Below are positions 23,408-35,456 of a stretch of DNA of 64,000 bases, piece by piece. The position numbers were made by a program, and so were the translations under genes. The DNA is from Phycomyces blakesleeanus NRRL 1555(-). Its lineage: Eukaryota; Mucoromycota; Mucoromycetes; Mucorales; Phycomycetaceae. Position 1 is the first letter of the stretch. Every line of letters begins with the position of its first letter. Location of the stretch: positions 2,462,005-2,526,004 of the forward strand of contig NW_017265136.1 of the NCBI RefSeq assembly GCF_001638985.1, given 5' to 3'. The notes under the pieces are model-generated. The model was not told the DNA's origin. It worked only from the letters and a program-made list of their open reading frames with translations, and made no database searches.

Positions 23408-25038
23408 ATGTCCAAACGAGATTCCCGCCGACAATATCCTTTGCTGTCTGATACCACACCTCTCTTACAAGAGACAGGTGTACAGGCCTACAATGGTACA
23501 ACACCCACTACGCCGGGTGCTGTGCGTGCCAAACCTAAGCAACCTAATCGTACAACGAAAATATCACAAAAATTGAAATTGTTTCCGGATGACGACGACC
23601 AAGTGCTGATGCCAGACGACATTGATGCCGATGTATATACACAGCTTGCACAAATCCCCCATGGGTCAGCACGAATTGAAGCTGAACGTCTTAGCAAGAT
23701 TAATCGTGATGAACTCTCTCGCGTCACAGCCTACTGCACTGCATCGTAAGAATAAAGAAATTGCTATGGTGATTTACAAGCTGATGTTTCTATATTCCTA
23801 TCTAGAGCCTATCGTATGGACGAGTTGACAAAGTATCTCCAAACCAAAAAGCGCTTAAATGGAGCCGCCCCGAAACGTTTTGATGAATGGTAAGCCGATA
23901 ACAACAACAAAAAAAAAAGAATATATGTGAGAGTGGAGGACAATGTATGCAGTTGTGGGATATTGCACTATGCAAGTTTTGCTTGCTGCATACTTTGTGG
24001 CGGGGGAGGGAAAGGACTGATGGCCAAGGTTCCATTAGTGTGTATACGCCCTATGCCTTAAAATTCCCTATTTCGCCTCCCAAAGAAAACGCTCCGAATG
24101 ATGTAACTTCTGCAGCGCATGGCCTTCCCGAAATGTTCCTATTCGATTACGGCGTAGTGGTTTTTTGGGGAATGACATTACAAGAAGAGCAAAGAGTATT
24201 GAAGGAGTTGGAACCCTTTGAAGATGAAAAGTTGGGTAAATTAAAAATGATACTCTAGAGAACTTCTTTGATGCTGACTTTAATGGATTTAGAAAGTGAC
24301 GATGTAGAAACTGAAGCGTTTAATTATCATTACAACGAATATTATCAGCCACGGTAAAGAGTGGTTTTAGAAGTAGCAAAATTTGTAATACAATGAAATG
24401 ACTAACGTCATGGTAATTGTAGCATCTATAATGACATTATTACTCTTCGCCATCCTTCCAACTATCTGGTCAAGCTTACTATCGCCCACGCGATTGCCCA
24501 AAGTGTCAAAATGACGCTCTTTGAGCGTCTGATTGATGATACGATTAACGAAACAAAGTACATTCCTCAAGTTATGGCTGAAAGTGGAACCATTCAAATG
24601 TCAAGGTAAACAGAAGCGCATGTAAGGTCATATAATGACCAAATGTAAAAATATGAACATGAGTAATAAAAAGAGATCCCTAATCATACTATCTACAACA
24701 GAACGGCCATTACCAAGAAGATTGGCCAACTTTTCATTATGCGCATCAACGTAAATTTAGTGTCTAATATTCTCGATACACCCGAGATTTTCTGGTCTGA
24801 ACCTGCCCTTGAGCCTCTTTACAGCGCCATCCGAAGTTATCTCGAGATTTCCCAGCGCGTAGAGCTGCTGAATCAGCGCGTAGAAGTAATTAGTGATCTT
24901 TTGGAGATGCTGAAGGACCATTTAAATAGTTCGCATGGAGAACATCTCGAGTGGATTGTTATTTGGTTGATTGCGATGGAAATTCTTGTAGCTGTTATTA
25001 CCACCTCCCTGGATGCCTTTAGTTTGTCTCACAAGTAG
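23408..25038 (+). CDS. Rmd1/RMND1-family (DUF155) membrane protein
   Basis: Six exons join in phase: 23408-23745, 23806-23889, 24039-24235, 24293-24353, 24423-24605, 24702-25038, for 399 residues. An N-terminal disordered Pro/Thr-rich region precedes RVTAYCTASAYRMDEL. The DUF155 core then has EMFLFDYGVVVFWG, LRHPSNYLVKLTIAHAIAQS and RINVNLVSNILDTPEIFW. A coiled helix and a single C-terminal transmembrane span (WIVIWLIAMEILVAVI) follow. The family includes yeast Rmd1, Rmd8 and Sif-type proteins and mitochondrial RMND1, which help maintain organelle translation or membrane function. No mitochondrial presequence is evident, so it is closer to the Rmd1 type. It lies 179 bp after KAE1 on the same strand. 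Confidence 0.9.
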
Positions 25039-25211
25039 AAAAAGAAGAAGAAATATATACGAAATAATGGTTAAACACATCGTTAAAAGAGACATTACTC
25101 TTGTATAAAATAAATATAAGTCGATTGAGAATTTCGTTTCTTTTCATTTTGTATCTGTATCTTTTCTATCACAAAAAAGTTTTAATTATTAGCTTTATTG
25201 TTTTTTCTTTC

Positions 25212-26610
25212 ATGTCTCTTAAACCACTGTATACAAGTGTCATAGAGTGTCTTAAAGACAAAGACGTCACGAAAGGTAACTTTATATACAAGGTTTGCAC
25301 TGACAGAAAAGGATAAAAATTTAAATATGTTGTAGATCTACTTGAATGTGGTGAATCAGTATACAATCTCTTTCAATCTTCAATTGATTCTTTGGATAAA
25401 GTGCAAGATGCAAACATTACAGATGACAAAACAAAGGCATTGGTAGACCTTGCACAAGAGATGCTATTGGTCTATCCATATAAACAAGTTCCTGTCTATT
25501 GGCGCAGACTATTGATGGAATCTAGTTTAATAATAACGGCACACCAGCTGTTAAACTTGACAGCCGCTACAGCTCCTGATCCCGAGGTAGCAAGAAAATT
25601 AATTCATGACCTAGACACCGCAATGGTGGTTAGCGGTGCACCAGGAAAAGGACGTCATGCTCTTGGTCATGGCATTCTAGATCAAGTACAACAATGGCTT
25701 TCATCTCAACACCCTCGCCAGAAATTTTCATATTCTCAAAAACGAGTTTTAGAAAGCCCTGTTATTCAGTACCCTATTGAAAGGCCACCAAACTTACCAA
25801 GTTTTACTGGATTCAGTGACCATGTTTATAATAACAAGGGACCATTTGTATTTAAAGTGGGCGCGGTGGATCATTGGCCAGCATTTAATGATCATCCTTG
25901 GTCAAGTATTGATTATCTGTTATCCATTGCGGCAGACCGAGTGGTACCTGTGGAGATCGGAAGGTCATATGTAGACATTGGGTGGCAACAGAGGATGATG
26001 CGTTTTGAAGATTTTGTTGAGAAGCACTTGATAGGATCTGAAGTAGGATATCTGGCACAGCACGACCTTTTCTATCAGATTCCTCGGCTCTCTAATGACT
26101 TGATTATTCCAGACTACTGCTTTGTGAGCCCACCTCCTACATCCACATATACTCCACCCCTGGATGTTCTTCAGAATGCATGGCTTGGGCCTGTAGGGAC
26201 AATAACACCGCTTCACCATGACCCATTTCACAATATCCTTGTCCAGGTTGTTGGGCGTAAATACATTCGTCTCTACGCACCAGATCAATCCGAGATTCTT
26301 TATCCTCATGATGGAATTATGGCAAACACAAGTCAGGTACACTACACAAAAGACCGATACTTGTAATTGAGCTAACATATAAATAAAGGTTGATACAAGT
26401 TGCCCAGATCTTCAAAGATTCCCCAGGTTCAAAGAAGCTGTTTACACAGAATGTGTTCTGTCTCCAGGTGAAATGCTTTATATTCCAGTAAGTTGAATAG
26501 CGAAAATAACATACATATTATCTTACTGATATTATCATCTTCTAAAGCCAAAATGGTGGCATGATGTACGGTCGCTTGAAATGAGTTTTAGCGTGAGTTT
26601 CTGGTTTTGA
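25212..26610 (+). CDS. JmjC-domain oxygenase, JMJD5/KDM8-like
   Basis: Four exons join in phase: 25212-25275, 25336-26336, 26389-26487, 26548-26610, for 408 residues, about the length of animal JMJD5. An N-terminal helical region leads to the cupin core: GFSDHVYNNKGPFVFK, the HxD metal motif in TPLHHDPFHN (His315, Asp317), GRKYIRLYAPDQS, LSPGEMLYIP, and the third iron ligand His393 in KWWHDVRSLE. It ends FSVSFWF. All Fe(II)/2-oxoglutarate ligands are present, so it should be active. JMJD5 proteins hydroxylate arginine and have been linked to histone processing. The target in this fungus is unknown. Confidence 0.92.
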
Positions 26611-27379
26611 AGTGTCTGTACACTTCAACATAAAACAGACAAGAATTATATTTCACGTATCAACAAAACTAAAGAAAAAAAGTGCCTTTTAAATTTAGCC
26701 TTGTATTTTATTAAACTATTTTCCGTATTAACTTTGTGTAGCATACATTTTAACAAATCTATTGGCTTGGTTTTGAGATAGGTACTATGCTCTTGTTTAG
26801 TTTGTTAAAGAGGAAGCTTTGTTTGATGAAATGTCAGATTACAAAAGAAGAAGGATGGTGTCTAGAGCACTTTAAAGATAAAATATGCAGATAATACTAC
26901 CAATTCGTCTACCTTTTTTTTAAAAAAAAATGTGCTGAGCCAATTGACTAATACATTTTTAACGTCTCATTTGAACTTTTCGGCTATTTTCTTACCGTCC
27001 CCAGCTTATATAGTATCTATCACCATTTACTGCTTCCTCCTTATACCTCTTTCTGAATTAATGAGTAGAGACAATTCTGTTTACTAAATAGATCTAAGCA
27101 CTTTATAGGTACGGTATATAGGTATTCATACATTCGCTAGGCCTAATTGTAAAATATGAAAGCAATAGGAAAGTAAACTAAAATAAAACTTGCTTAAATT
27201 TAATTCGTCATATATATATAAATATATCTATATAATTACACGAATTATTTGAGACACCTAAAGGAGCCTCAGATAATTGAAATCGTCTGAATCTCAAGTA
27301 AAAATATATATATATATATAAAATATACTGTATCCCCATCAGGACTTTACTTGGTAGTACGCCTCTTTATCTTTCTGCA
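26611..27379. other. Intergenic region
   Basis: AT-rich spacer with short (AT)n tracts at about 27212-27231 and 27305-27320. No gene was recognised. The right part should be the promoter of the WD40 gene. Confidence 0.4.
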
Positions 27380-30300
27380 ATGGCCATGAAAGCATCCACA
27401 CGTCGAAAAGTGTCTTATGTAGTCCAACAAAAAGACGAAGAAAGAGCCCATTGCCTTGGTGTAAACTCACTTGCTCTTCACACTCCTCCAGGCTCTAGTG
27501 GTGTCCTGTATTCAGCTGGCAGAGATGGTGTTGTGGCTGGCTGGGATCTTCACATGCCAATTACCGATCGTCATGACAAAGGTTGGGTACTTGATGAAAC
27601 ACTCGAGGTAAAATGGGATCTACCAGAAAAAAAAAAGTTGTTAATGGTTCACATTATTGTCATTACTCTGTAAAGTCTGCACCAAGGGCGACGTCTAAAG
27701 TTTTTTCGCAAATGCACACCGATTGGGTTAATGACATTGTTGTTTGTCAAGGAGGAGAAAGTGGTAACTTACTTTTTTTAAGAAAAAAGAGAGACACACA
27801 CAAAGTTAATTGTATTAATATTCTTGGTGGAAATAGTTGTTTCTGCATCGTCCGATCGAACTGTCAAGCTTTGGCGTCCTTATAGCGATACACCAAATAC
27901 TGCACACACAATTGGACTTCATTCCGACTATGCAAAATGTCTTGTGTATGCATCAGAAGTGGGATGGGTAGCAAGTGGCGGGTTAGACAAGAAGATTAAC
28001 GTGTGGGATCTTGAACGAGGAGTAGCTTCCTTGACTATTTCTACTGGCCCTCGCTCTCTTCACACCAATTCTTCTGATAATCTTGCTCACCATGACGAAT
28101 CGAAATCATCAATCTATGCAATGGCAACAACACCAACAGGGAGCTTGTTTGTTACTGGCTCACCTGAAAAGGTAGTTCGGTTGTGGGACCCACGTACCGG
28201 AAATCGCATTAGCAAGTTAACTGGACATACCGATAACATCCGAGCATTATTAGTCAGTGACGATGGTGAACAGATATTGTCGGGCTCTTCTGATTCTACA
28301 ATCAAGCTCTGGTCTGTAAGAGCTCAGAGGTGCCTTGCTACTTATGAAACCCATTCAGACTCAGTGTGGTCACTTTACTCAAATCGTTCAGACTTACAGA
28401 CCTTTTACGCTGGTTCGCGCGATGGACTAGTAACGAAAACAGAGGTTTCGGCTGGTAGCTTCTCTGATGCATCTGAGAGTGAATGTATTGCTTTGTTTAA
28501 AGAGTCCTCAGGGGTAGTTAAGATTGTAGCTTTGGACGATACTTATATCTGGACAGCGACATCAAGCGCAAGTGTCAACCGTTGGCTCTCTGTACCCTCG
28601 CGCGATGCACGCTTTGAAGGACAGAGAACAGAATTCGATCCAGAAATCTTACAGTCCTCGATTTTCAAGATTCCTTCCAAGATGAACTTTACCCAGCCCG
28701 ATCCTTATGTGATGGGTGATAATCTTACTCTTTATGCTGGTTCTGTTATGTCTATCCCACTAAGCATCCAGGAGGATGACACGGACTCAACCGATTCTGT
28801 GATACCCCTCAGAAGTGAGCCAAACAGTGTCATTAAGGGCAAACCAGGCATAACATCACATTGTGTGCTTAATAATAGACGCCATGTATTAACTCAGGAT
28901 ACTAATGGAGAAGTTGCATTATGGGACCTTGTGAAATGTACTCAAATCAAAAGATTTGGTAAACAAAAGCTGGATCGTGTTGCGCAAGAGATTAATAATG
29001 TTGAGAGTTTTCCTGCTTGGTGCTCGGTTGATACTAAGATTGGTGTAAGCTTTCATTCTTTTTTTTGTTTTTTGTTTTTAAAAAAAACATACCCTGCTTT
29101 CTAGATTTGCAACTAATTGTAACAAAACTTAGGCTATAACAGTGCAATTACACGAACCTTCTTGTTTTGACTGTGAAATGTATGCAGATGAAGCTGAGCT
29201 GCCCCCCGATTACACGATTACTGAAGACCAACGCAGTGAGTTAACACACATGGTTTTTAAGAATAAGATGTATATACATATTCTAAATAAATTTACAATT
29301 GCAATAGTTAACCTTGGAAAATGGGTCCTTATGCGATTATTTGAACACTTTATTGTTGCTGAGTTGGAGAAACAAAAGCAAGGTATTAATCGATACCAGG
29401 AGAATGATGGTGAGCCACGTTTGGCAAATGAAGATCCAAAACCAGCAAAAGATGGATTGGTTCCTTCGGAAGCAGCTAATACAACTACCTCAACCTCAAC
29501 CGCGACCGCTACCAATACGACCAACACATCCACAACCGCAGCCGTAACTGCAAGTCCATCAAATTCAACAGTTCCAGATGCAGTGCATGAATCACTACAC
29601 GTAGCGGAATCATTGCGTCTCCCATTGGCTGCAATCACGACAGACTTTAATAGTACTTTCCATGCGCAGCCCCATGACAATTCTCTGCATGGACCTTTCA
29701 CTGCTCCACCATCTACTACTGGTCATCAACTATCAGATTATTTCTCAGAATCTCACCACCCTGCTCGCCGAGATTCTTCTGTTCAATTGCCTGCACCTGT
29801 TGTACTGTCTCATAGCCCAGCCTCACCCACAAACTCTAACTTTATGCATCGTCTTAAGAGCTTATCCGCAAAGGCCAAGCTTGCACGAGTACCTACACAT
29901 GAAGAAAATACCAAGCAAGATACCCACCTTGGCGGTGTCTCCGAACAAGATGAAGATGAAAACAAAGACAAAGACAAGGATAATGAAAAGAAAGAAACAA
30001 CTCCTGTACTAACGTCATCTACCTCGACCACAACCACAACTACAAACACAACCACAAGCACAGCTACAACTACAGCCACACCAAAAACTAGCACAGAGGA
30101 TTCAAAGAAAGAAGAGGTAATACAAATTACAGAACATTGTCTTTATACTTATTTGCCAACAGCAGAGACCTAAAGGAGGGGTAGCTCAACCAGAAACTCT
30201 AGCTGCTGTTCCGGAAAATGTAACCTACACTCCACCTCCGTCAGCAGATTATCCGCCTCTATCTCTTCCAGGTCAAACTACGATTGTGATAGCAGAAGAA

Positions 30301-30946
30301 AGCGCAGAAGCATCGACAGGGATGGATCTGTATCGCGGTACTCTCGCAACTACAGGGATTGAAGCAGATTCAGTGCTCAAGGCAGCTCCATCATGGCTGC
30401 TTTCTTTCCTCCTCTTTGTAAGTGACAATTAGGATAATAATTGTCTATTTGATCTTGACTTTTTTATTATTATTATCATTATTATTACAGAACAAGACAC
30501 CCACAAGAGAAACCGTCAAATTAACCTTTGTACTTAAACCCCTTGAAAATTCCAATACAGCTGAGCTACCTGGAGGGTAAGATTAATACATACATATATA
30601 TATATATTAAAAAAAGAAAAAGAAAAAGAAGAAGAAGAAGAAGAAGAAGAAGAAATGCTTTTTGTGTGAGTATATCTCTAATCAAACGAATATTACTTTT
30701 AGAAGTAATAATCGATTATTGGCAAACCGTGTATTAAGAGTGCGCAAGCTGGCTCAGTATATTGCCGAAAAATTGAATGTCAATGTTGAGACCCATTCCA
30801 TTGTATTGGCGTGTGGCGAAACAGTATTGGGACCTACGATGACACTAGCCACAATTAAACAGCACATCTTAAAGTCAAATGGTGATATCCCTCTCACGTA
30901 TAGTGTTCAACCGGTGCCTGGAAGCACTGCTTCTACTAATGTATAA
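27380..30946 (+). CDS. WDR48/UAF1-like WD40 protein (deubiquitinase cofactor)
   Basis: Seven exons join in phase: 27380-27607, 27676-27763, 27837-29044, 29133-30116, 30163-30417, 30491-30576, 30703-30946, for about 1030 residues. The N-terminal propeller has NSLALHTPPG, SAGRDGVVAGWD, HTDWVNDIVV, SASSDRTVKLW, SGGLDKKINVWD, VRLWDPRTG and SGSSDSTIKLW. ESFPAWCSVDTKIGAITVQL is the WDR48 ancillary segment, and the C-terminus (RVRKLAQYIAEKL) matches the DUF3337/SUMO-like end. WDR48 activates USP1/12/46-type deubiquitinases. The protein is longer than the animal form because exon 4 carries a large Thr/Ser/Asn-rich low-complexity insert with an acidic-basic block. Exon 5 could start three bases later. 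Confidence 0.88.
30603..30655 (+). repeat. Purine-rich (GAA)n tract in an intron
   Basis: A-rich and GAA repeats fill the middle of intron 6 of the WDR48-like gene. Confidence 0.8.
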
Positions 30947-31433
30947 ATGTTTAATAAGAATAAATTTCCTTACACACTTAAGATCTCATTAATACATAAC
31001 AATAATGATAATAGTAATAATAGTTAATATTTCAAGGTATTTTGTTTAAAAAAAAATAAAAATAAACAAATTGTGCATGAATACGTTTTTTTCCCCTTCT
31101 TTATTTAATTCATATATATTCACGCAAAAGTTAATTACATAATCTGATGGTAGGAATAACGATAAATACACATATAGCTGTGGTAAATCTGGTATATCAA
31201 GCTTAATTATATTATAAAGGATATATGATAAGTTTAAACATTCCTCATATGCTTGTATACATTTATGGACGGGTTATCTTGTGCATTAACAGGGGAGGGG
31301 TAAAGGATAATTAAAGAAGCGGGGAAGGGACAGAGCGAGAGAGAGAGAGAGAGAGAGAGAGTGAGTGGTCGCGTCAGGTGTGGCTTATATACACTATCTG
31401 CCTCCGACCCATGCTCATCATTGCAACTTGATT
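30947..31433. other. Intergenic region with (GA)n before DNAJC11
   Basis: AT-rich spacer. A (GA)n run at about 31335-31361 lies about 70 bp upstream of the DNAJC11 start codon, probably in its promoter or 5' UTR. Confidence 0.5.
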
Positions 31434-34345
31434 ATGGATCCTTACGAGTATACAAGCAATGGAAATGATAACGTCCCAGCCGACGAAAACTTGGCCGATG
31501 ATGAGATCGCTAGACTAGAAGAAGAGCTTACACCTAAGGGTGCAGACTATTACGGAATTTTGAACATTTCAAGAAGTGTACGTTGAAGTATAAATAATTA
31601 TAATGAATCTTGGTGTTGAGAACGGCAGCATTCTAAAGATACTAATAATATAATATGAATCTTAGGCTAGCGAAGATGATATAAAGGATGCCTATAAGAA
31701 GCTCTGTCGGTTCTTCCACCCCGATAAGGTAAACCAAAGAAAGAAATAAAAATAAAAGATAAAGGCCGAAAATGAATAGACATTATATATATATATATAC
31801 TATATCTAAACTAATTGTTAAATATTCATTATGAAGCATAACACAGATGAGACCAAGAAGATTGCTGAATCCCGGTTCCAAGTAATCCAAAGAGCTTATG
31901 AAGGTAATGCAAATTTGGGATATATTTGTGATCTGAACTAACAAGAGTTCTTTATATTATTTAATGCAAATAATAGTCTTGACTGATGCTCAAAAGCGTG
32001 CGATTTATGATACTTATGGTGAGGCTGGCCTGACCGCCAAGTGGGAGGTTGGACCCAAGTTCAAGTCAACAGATGAGGTAAGCATAAGAAATTTGATATT
32101 GAATGCAATTGAACAAAGAGAACTTATGTCGTTATGTATGTAGATGATGGCCGAATTTGAAAAGAAAGAACGTTTGAGAAGAGAAAAGGAATTGGAGAGT
32201 CTAGTGAGAGCACACAATGACTTTACCCTGAGACTGGATGCGACCCAGATCCTGGATCCTTATGATCCTCCAGTGTTTACCTTTGGACAGCCTACTCAAG
32301 TACGCAAGAAGCACCCATTGGAGTTTCTGACACGCGGAAGAGTCGAACAGTTGTTTATGCGACACTCGTTTGAGGTAAGCTTATTTTGCTCGCATTATTT
32401 GGACTGTCGCAAGTTTGTGTTTAGTGTGACCTAACACTGGAATGTGTGATTCTTGTAGACCCAGATTGGACCACAGACTCAAGCCATTATTGGAGGTTCG
32501 ATGGTCACACAGGGAGGTATGGGAGGAGGTAACTTGGTAGGAACGATTCGCCATACAGTATCGCCAAAGTTATGGGGTGAAGTAAGTTTGTTTTGGTTTT
32601 GGTTTTGGTTTTGATTTTGGCTTTTTGTTTTGGTGCTGATATTGACAATGAAATAATCTTTAACTGTATACGTTTGTGTGCTTGTACGTGCCAACAATTC
32701 TTTCTTTCTGAATAGTTTAGTGCAACGATACTCCATCCAAGAATATTCACACTCAAGACGAATTACAACGTTTCTGCGGACAGGTAAATATATCGAATAT
32801 GGCAATAATTAAATGGACCCCAATGTACGTATAAATAACAGGAATGTCTGGGTAACAAAGTTTTGTCAATGCGACCTTTGTATCGCGTACCCTGTCTGGT
32901 CCTCCGGTCACCTCCGTGACTGCCGGCCGACGTCTGTTTAAATCCACAACAGGATATATCACTTACAGAACAGGCGAATGGGCCCTTGGATCCTGGGGGG
33001 ATTCTTCGCGTGCATCAGATAAATCGTCTGTTTCGCTTGGACTTGCGTCAGCACACAAGCAGGGTAGCTATAGCGTTGAACTCCAGGTATGTAATGTATA
33101 CATTTATACATCTATACATATACTTAATAACGGCTGAAATTAATCTTAGACGGGAATTCAAGCGTCGCATTTGGCGGGTGACTATACTCACAAGCTACCC
33201 AACCATATGGTTCTGCGTCTGTCATCATCATTGTCTTCTTCTGCCGGAATTGCAGTTAGTATCGGCAGTGACCACAAGGTATCTGAACATATCCGTTTTG
33301 GAATGGTACTAGAGTGCGGCTTGGCATCGGGTGTGATGATCAAATTCCGGTAAGATAAAATTATCTGCATATATATATATATATATATATATTTACTTAT
33401 TAATTTGTCTTTACCAGAGCTTCACGTCTTGGACAAAAGTTTTCGGTGCCTATCATATTGTCTCAAGGCCTTGATTTGAGGGTTGCTTTGGGTGCATTAA
33501 TTGTGCCTTCTTCAGTTGCATTGGCCCTTGATCGTTATGTGCTGACACCTAGACGTAAATTGCGGATAAAAGAGCAAGTATACCAAGAAATTGATAATCT
33601 CTAAAAAAAAAGTTAAAAAAAAAAGAAAGAAAGAAACAGAAATCCGGCAGACTATTTTGGCTATCTGCTCATTCATTAAGGGTTCTTTGATCGGACTTTG
33701 AGCCGGGTCTGATCTGATCCAAAAGAGTCTGGTCGATTCAGATGGTTGTGCTGACATTAGATTTGTATTTTCAGGAAGATCGCGGCCCTGCGTGAAGAAC
33801 ATCAGGAATATCTCGCCACACGCAAGCAAGAAGCCCTTGACGCCCAGCTACTTATGGCTGACATTGGGCAACGGAAGCGTAACCAGGAAGAAAAGAAGGA
33901 AGATGGTAAACAAAAAGAAGAAAGAAGCTAGTTTATGAATCATAATGATAAATTGTATATTAATATATTATTGCTGCTATTATTATAGGACTGGTGATTG
34001 AAGAGGCTGTTTATGGAAATTTGAATGGACAGGATGAAGATGAGAAGGTGGACGTAACATTGGTAGTGCAGACACTCGTAAATGAGTCTCGGTTGACGAT
34101 CCCTGGGGGTCATTCCAAGGTAAAGGCTAGAAGCCTAGCAACTGATTTGAAGGGAAAAAAAGTAATTAACAAAATGTATTGCTGGTTAATAGACAAGTAT
34201 TTTGGGTTTCTACGATCCTTGTTTGGGTGAGCACAAACAGCTTAAGGTGCGCTATCGATTCCGGCACCGGCTGCACGAAGCCATTGTGGAAGACACGGCT
34301 CACTTGATCTGCCCGATGCAATGTAAGTTATTTTTGGAGACATGA
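31434..34345 (+). CDS. DNAJC11: DnaJ-domain protein, DNAJC11 homologue
   Basis: Thirteen exons join in phase: 31434-31577, 31666-31728, 31837-31903, 31977-32077, 32144-32374, 32459-32581, 32716-32783, 32861-33086, 33150-33349, 33418-33577, 33779-33905, 33989-34119, 34193-34345, for about 597 residues (animal DNAJC11 is about 560). The J domain begins at ADYYGILNISRSASEDD with the HPD motif in RFFHPDKHN. The DNAJC11-specific half follows: a beta-rich, porin-like region (GGMGGGNLVGTIRHTVSPK, GSWGDSSRASDKSSVSLGLA), a coiled coil (KIAALREEHQEYLA or QIAAL) and the C-terminal signature LGFYDPCLGE. In animals the protein binds MICOS/SAM in mitochondrial cristae organisation. The exon 10/11 junction is ambiguous (GT with acceptor GGAAG, or GC donor). 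The last exon may splice on at 34323. Confidence 0.9.
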
Positions 34346-34599
34346 TATCTATATTTATTGATTTAAATTTGTGTGTATTCATAAATACAAATATGCTCAC
34401 ATACGTATATGGTTAAGCCCATCTTATTTAGATTCTAAATCACCAAAAAGAACACAAAAGTGTATAAATAAATCGTTACACATACACCACTGGTGGCAAA
34501 TATATTTCCAGGGGCCGTCTAAATTGTTAATCAAGAAAATAGCGACTTAAAATTTTGTTAATACATTTCTTCCTCTCTTTCCACTTTCTCACATATTTC

Positions 34600-35416
34600 A
34601 TGTCTGCTCAGAATCGACCCGGTCATCCTCCTGGAGGAAGACCAGTCGATCCTCGTTATAGTCGTCAGCAGCAACAGATACCTGGAGGTGGGCCTCAGAG
34701 ACCTATGTCGGCTTACCCCGATGCTCGTCCACGCCCACCCCCACATCACCGGCCTCCACATCACCAACCCCGAGACAGCCGTCCTCCACGAGAAAGCTTC
34801 CAACCCCAACAGCGCCCTATGATGGGCCCTCCCGGACGTATGTCTACCTCCAGACCTATGCGTCCTCCACCAAACCAATACGATCCATCTCATCCCCAAG
34901 GTCCCTCCTACCAGAGAGGTCCTGGTGGTCCTCCTCCCAACTCCGGCGGAATGAATCGATCCCGTTCCCTCTCTCGCCCAGAACGACAACGCCCACGGCA
35001 GAACATGATCCGATCTCCATCCCAACAAAGACAACAGCAGCAACAGCAAATGTATTACCAACAACACCCAAATCAGCGACCACAAATGCATCCTAATCAG
35101 CAGCAGAATCCCATGCAGCGCTACCCGGCTCGTCCGCGCGTATCGTCACAACCTATGTCTAACCGTCTGCAGCAACAGTTGCAGCAACAGCAAATGCAGC
35201 AGCAGCAAATGCAACAGCAGCAGTTGCAGCAACAACAACTATTGGAGCAAAACCAACCAAAGGTCCCAGAAGAACAGCCAAAAGTATTGACCAACTGGTG
35301 GGCTTGGATGGCTTTCCTAGCCACTTGTTGTATCCCCAGCTGGTTTATCCGTGTTGTTTTCAGAAAACCGAATTCTATGATGCAACAAGCCTGGCGAGAA
35401 AAGGTAAGCCCAAAAT

Positions 35417-35456
<40 letters not shown>

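Noticed and set aside
23947..24035. Protein-like frame in the Rmd1-family gene (MYAVVGYCTMQVLL)
   Set aside because: It lies inside an intron of the phased model. Joining 23889 to 24039 gives the family sequence FDECVYTPYA.
32840..32870. In-frame TAA near a DNAJC11 acceptor
   Set aside because: Using the AACAAAG acceptor (exon from 32861) instead of the nearer AATAACAG avoids the stop and keeps phase.
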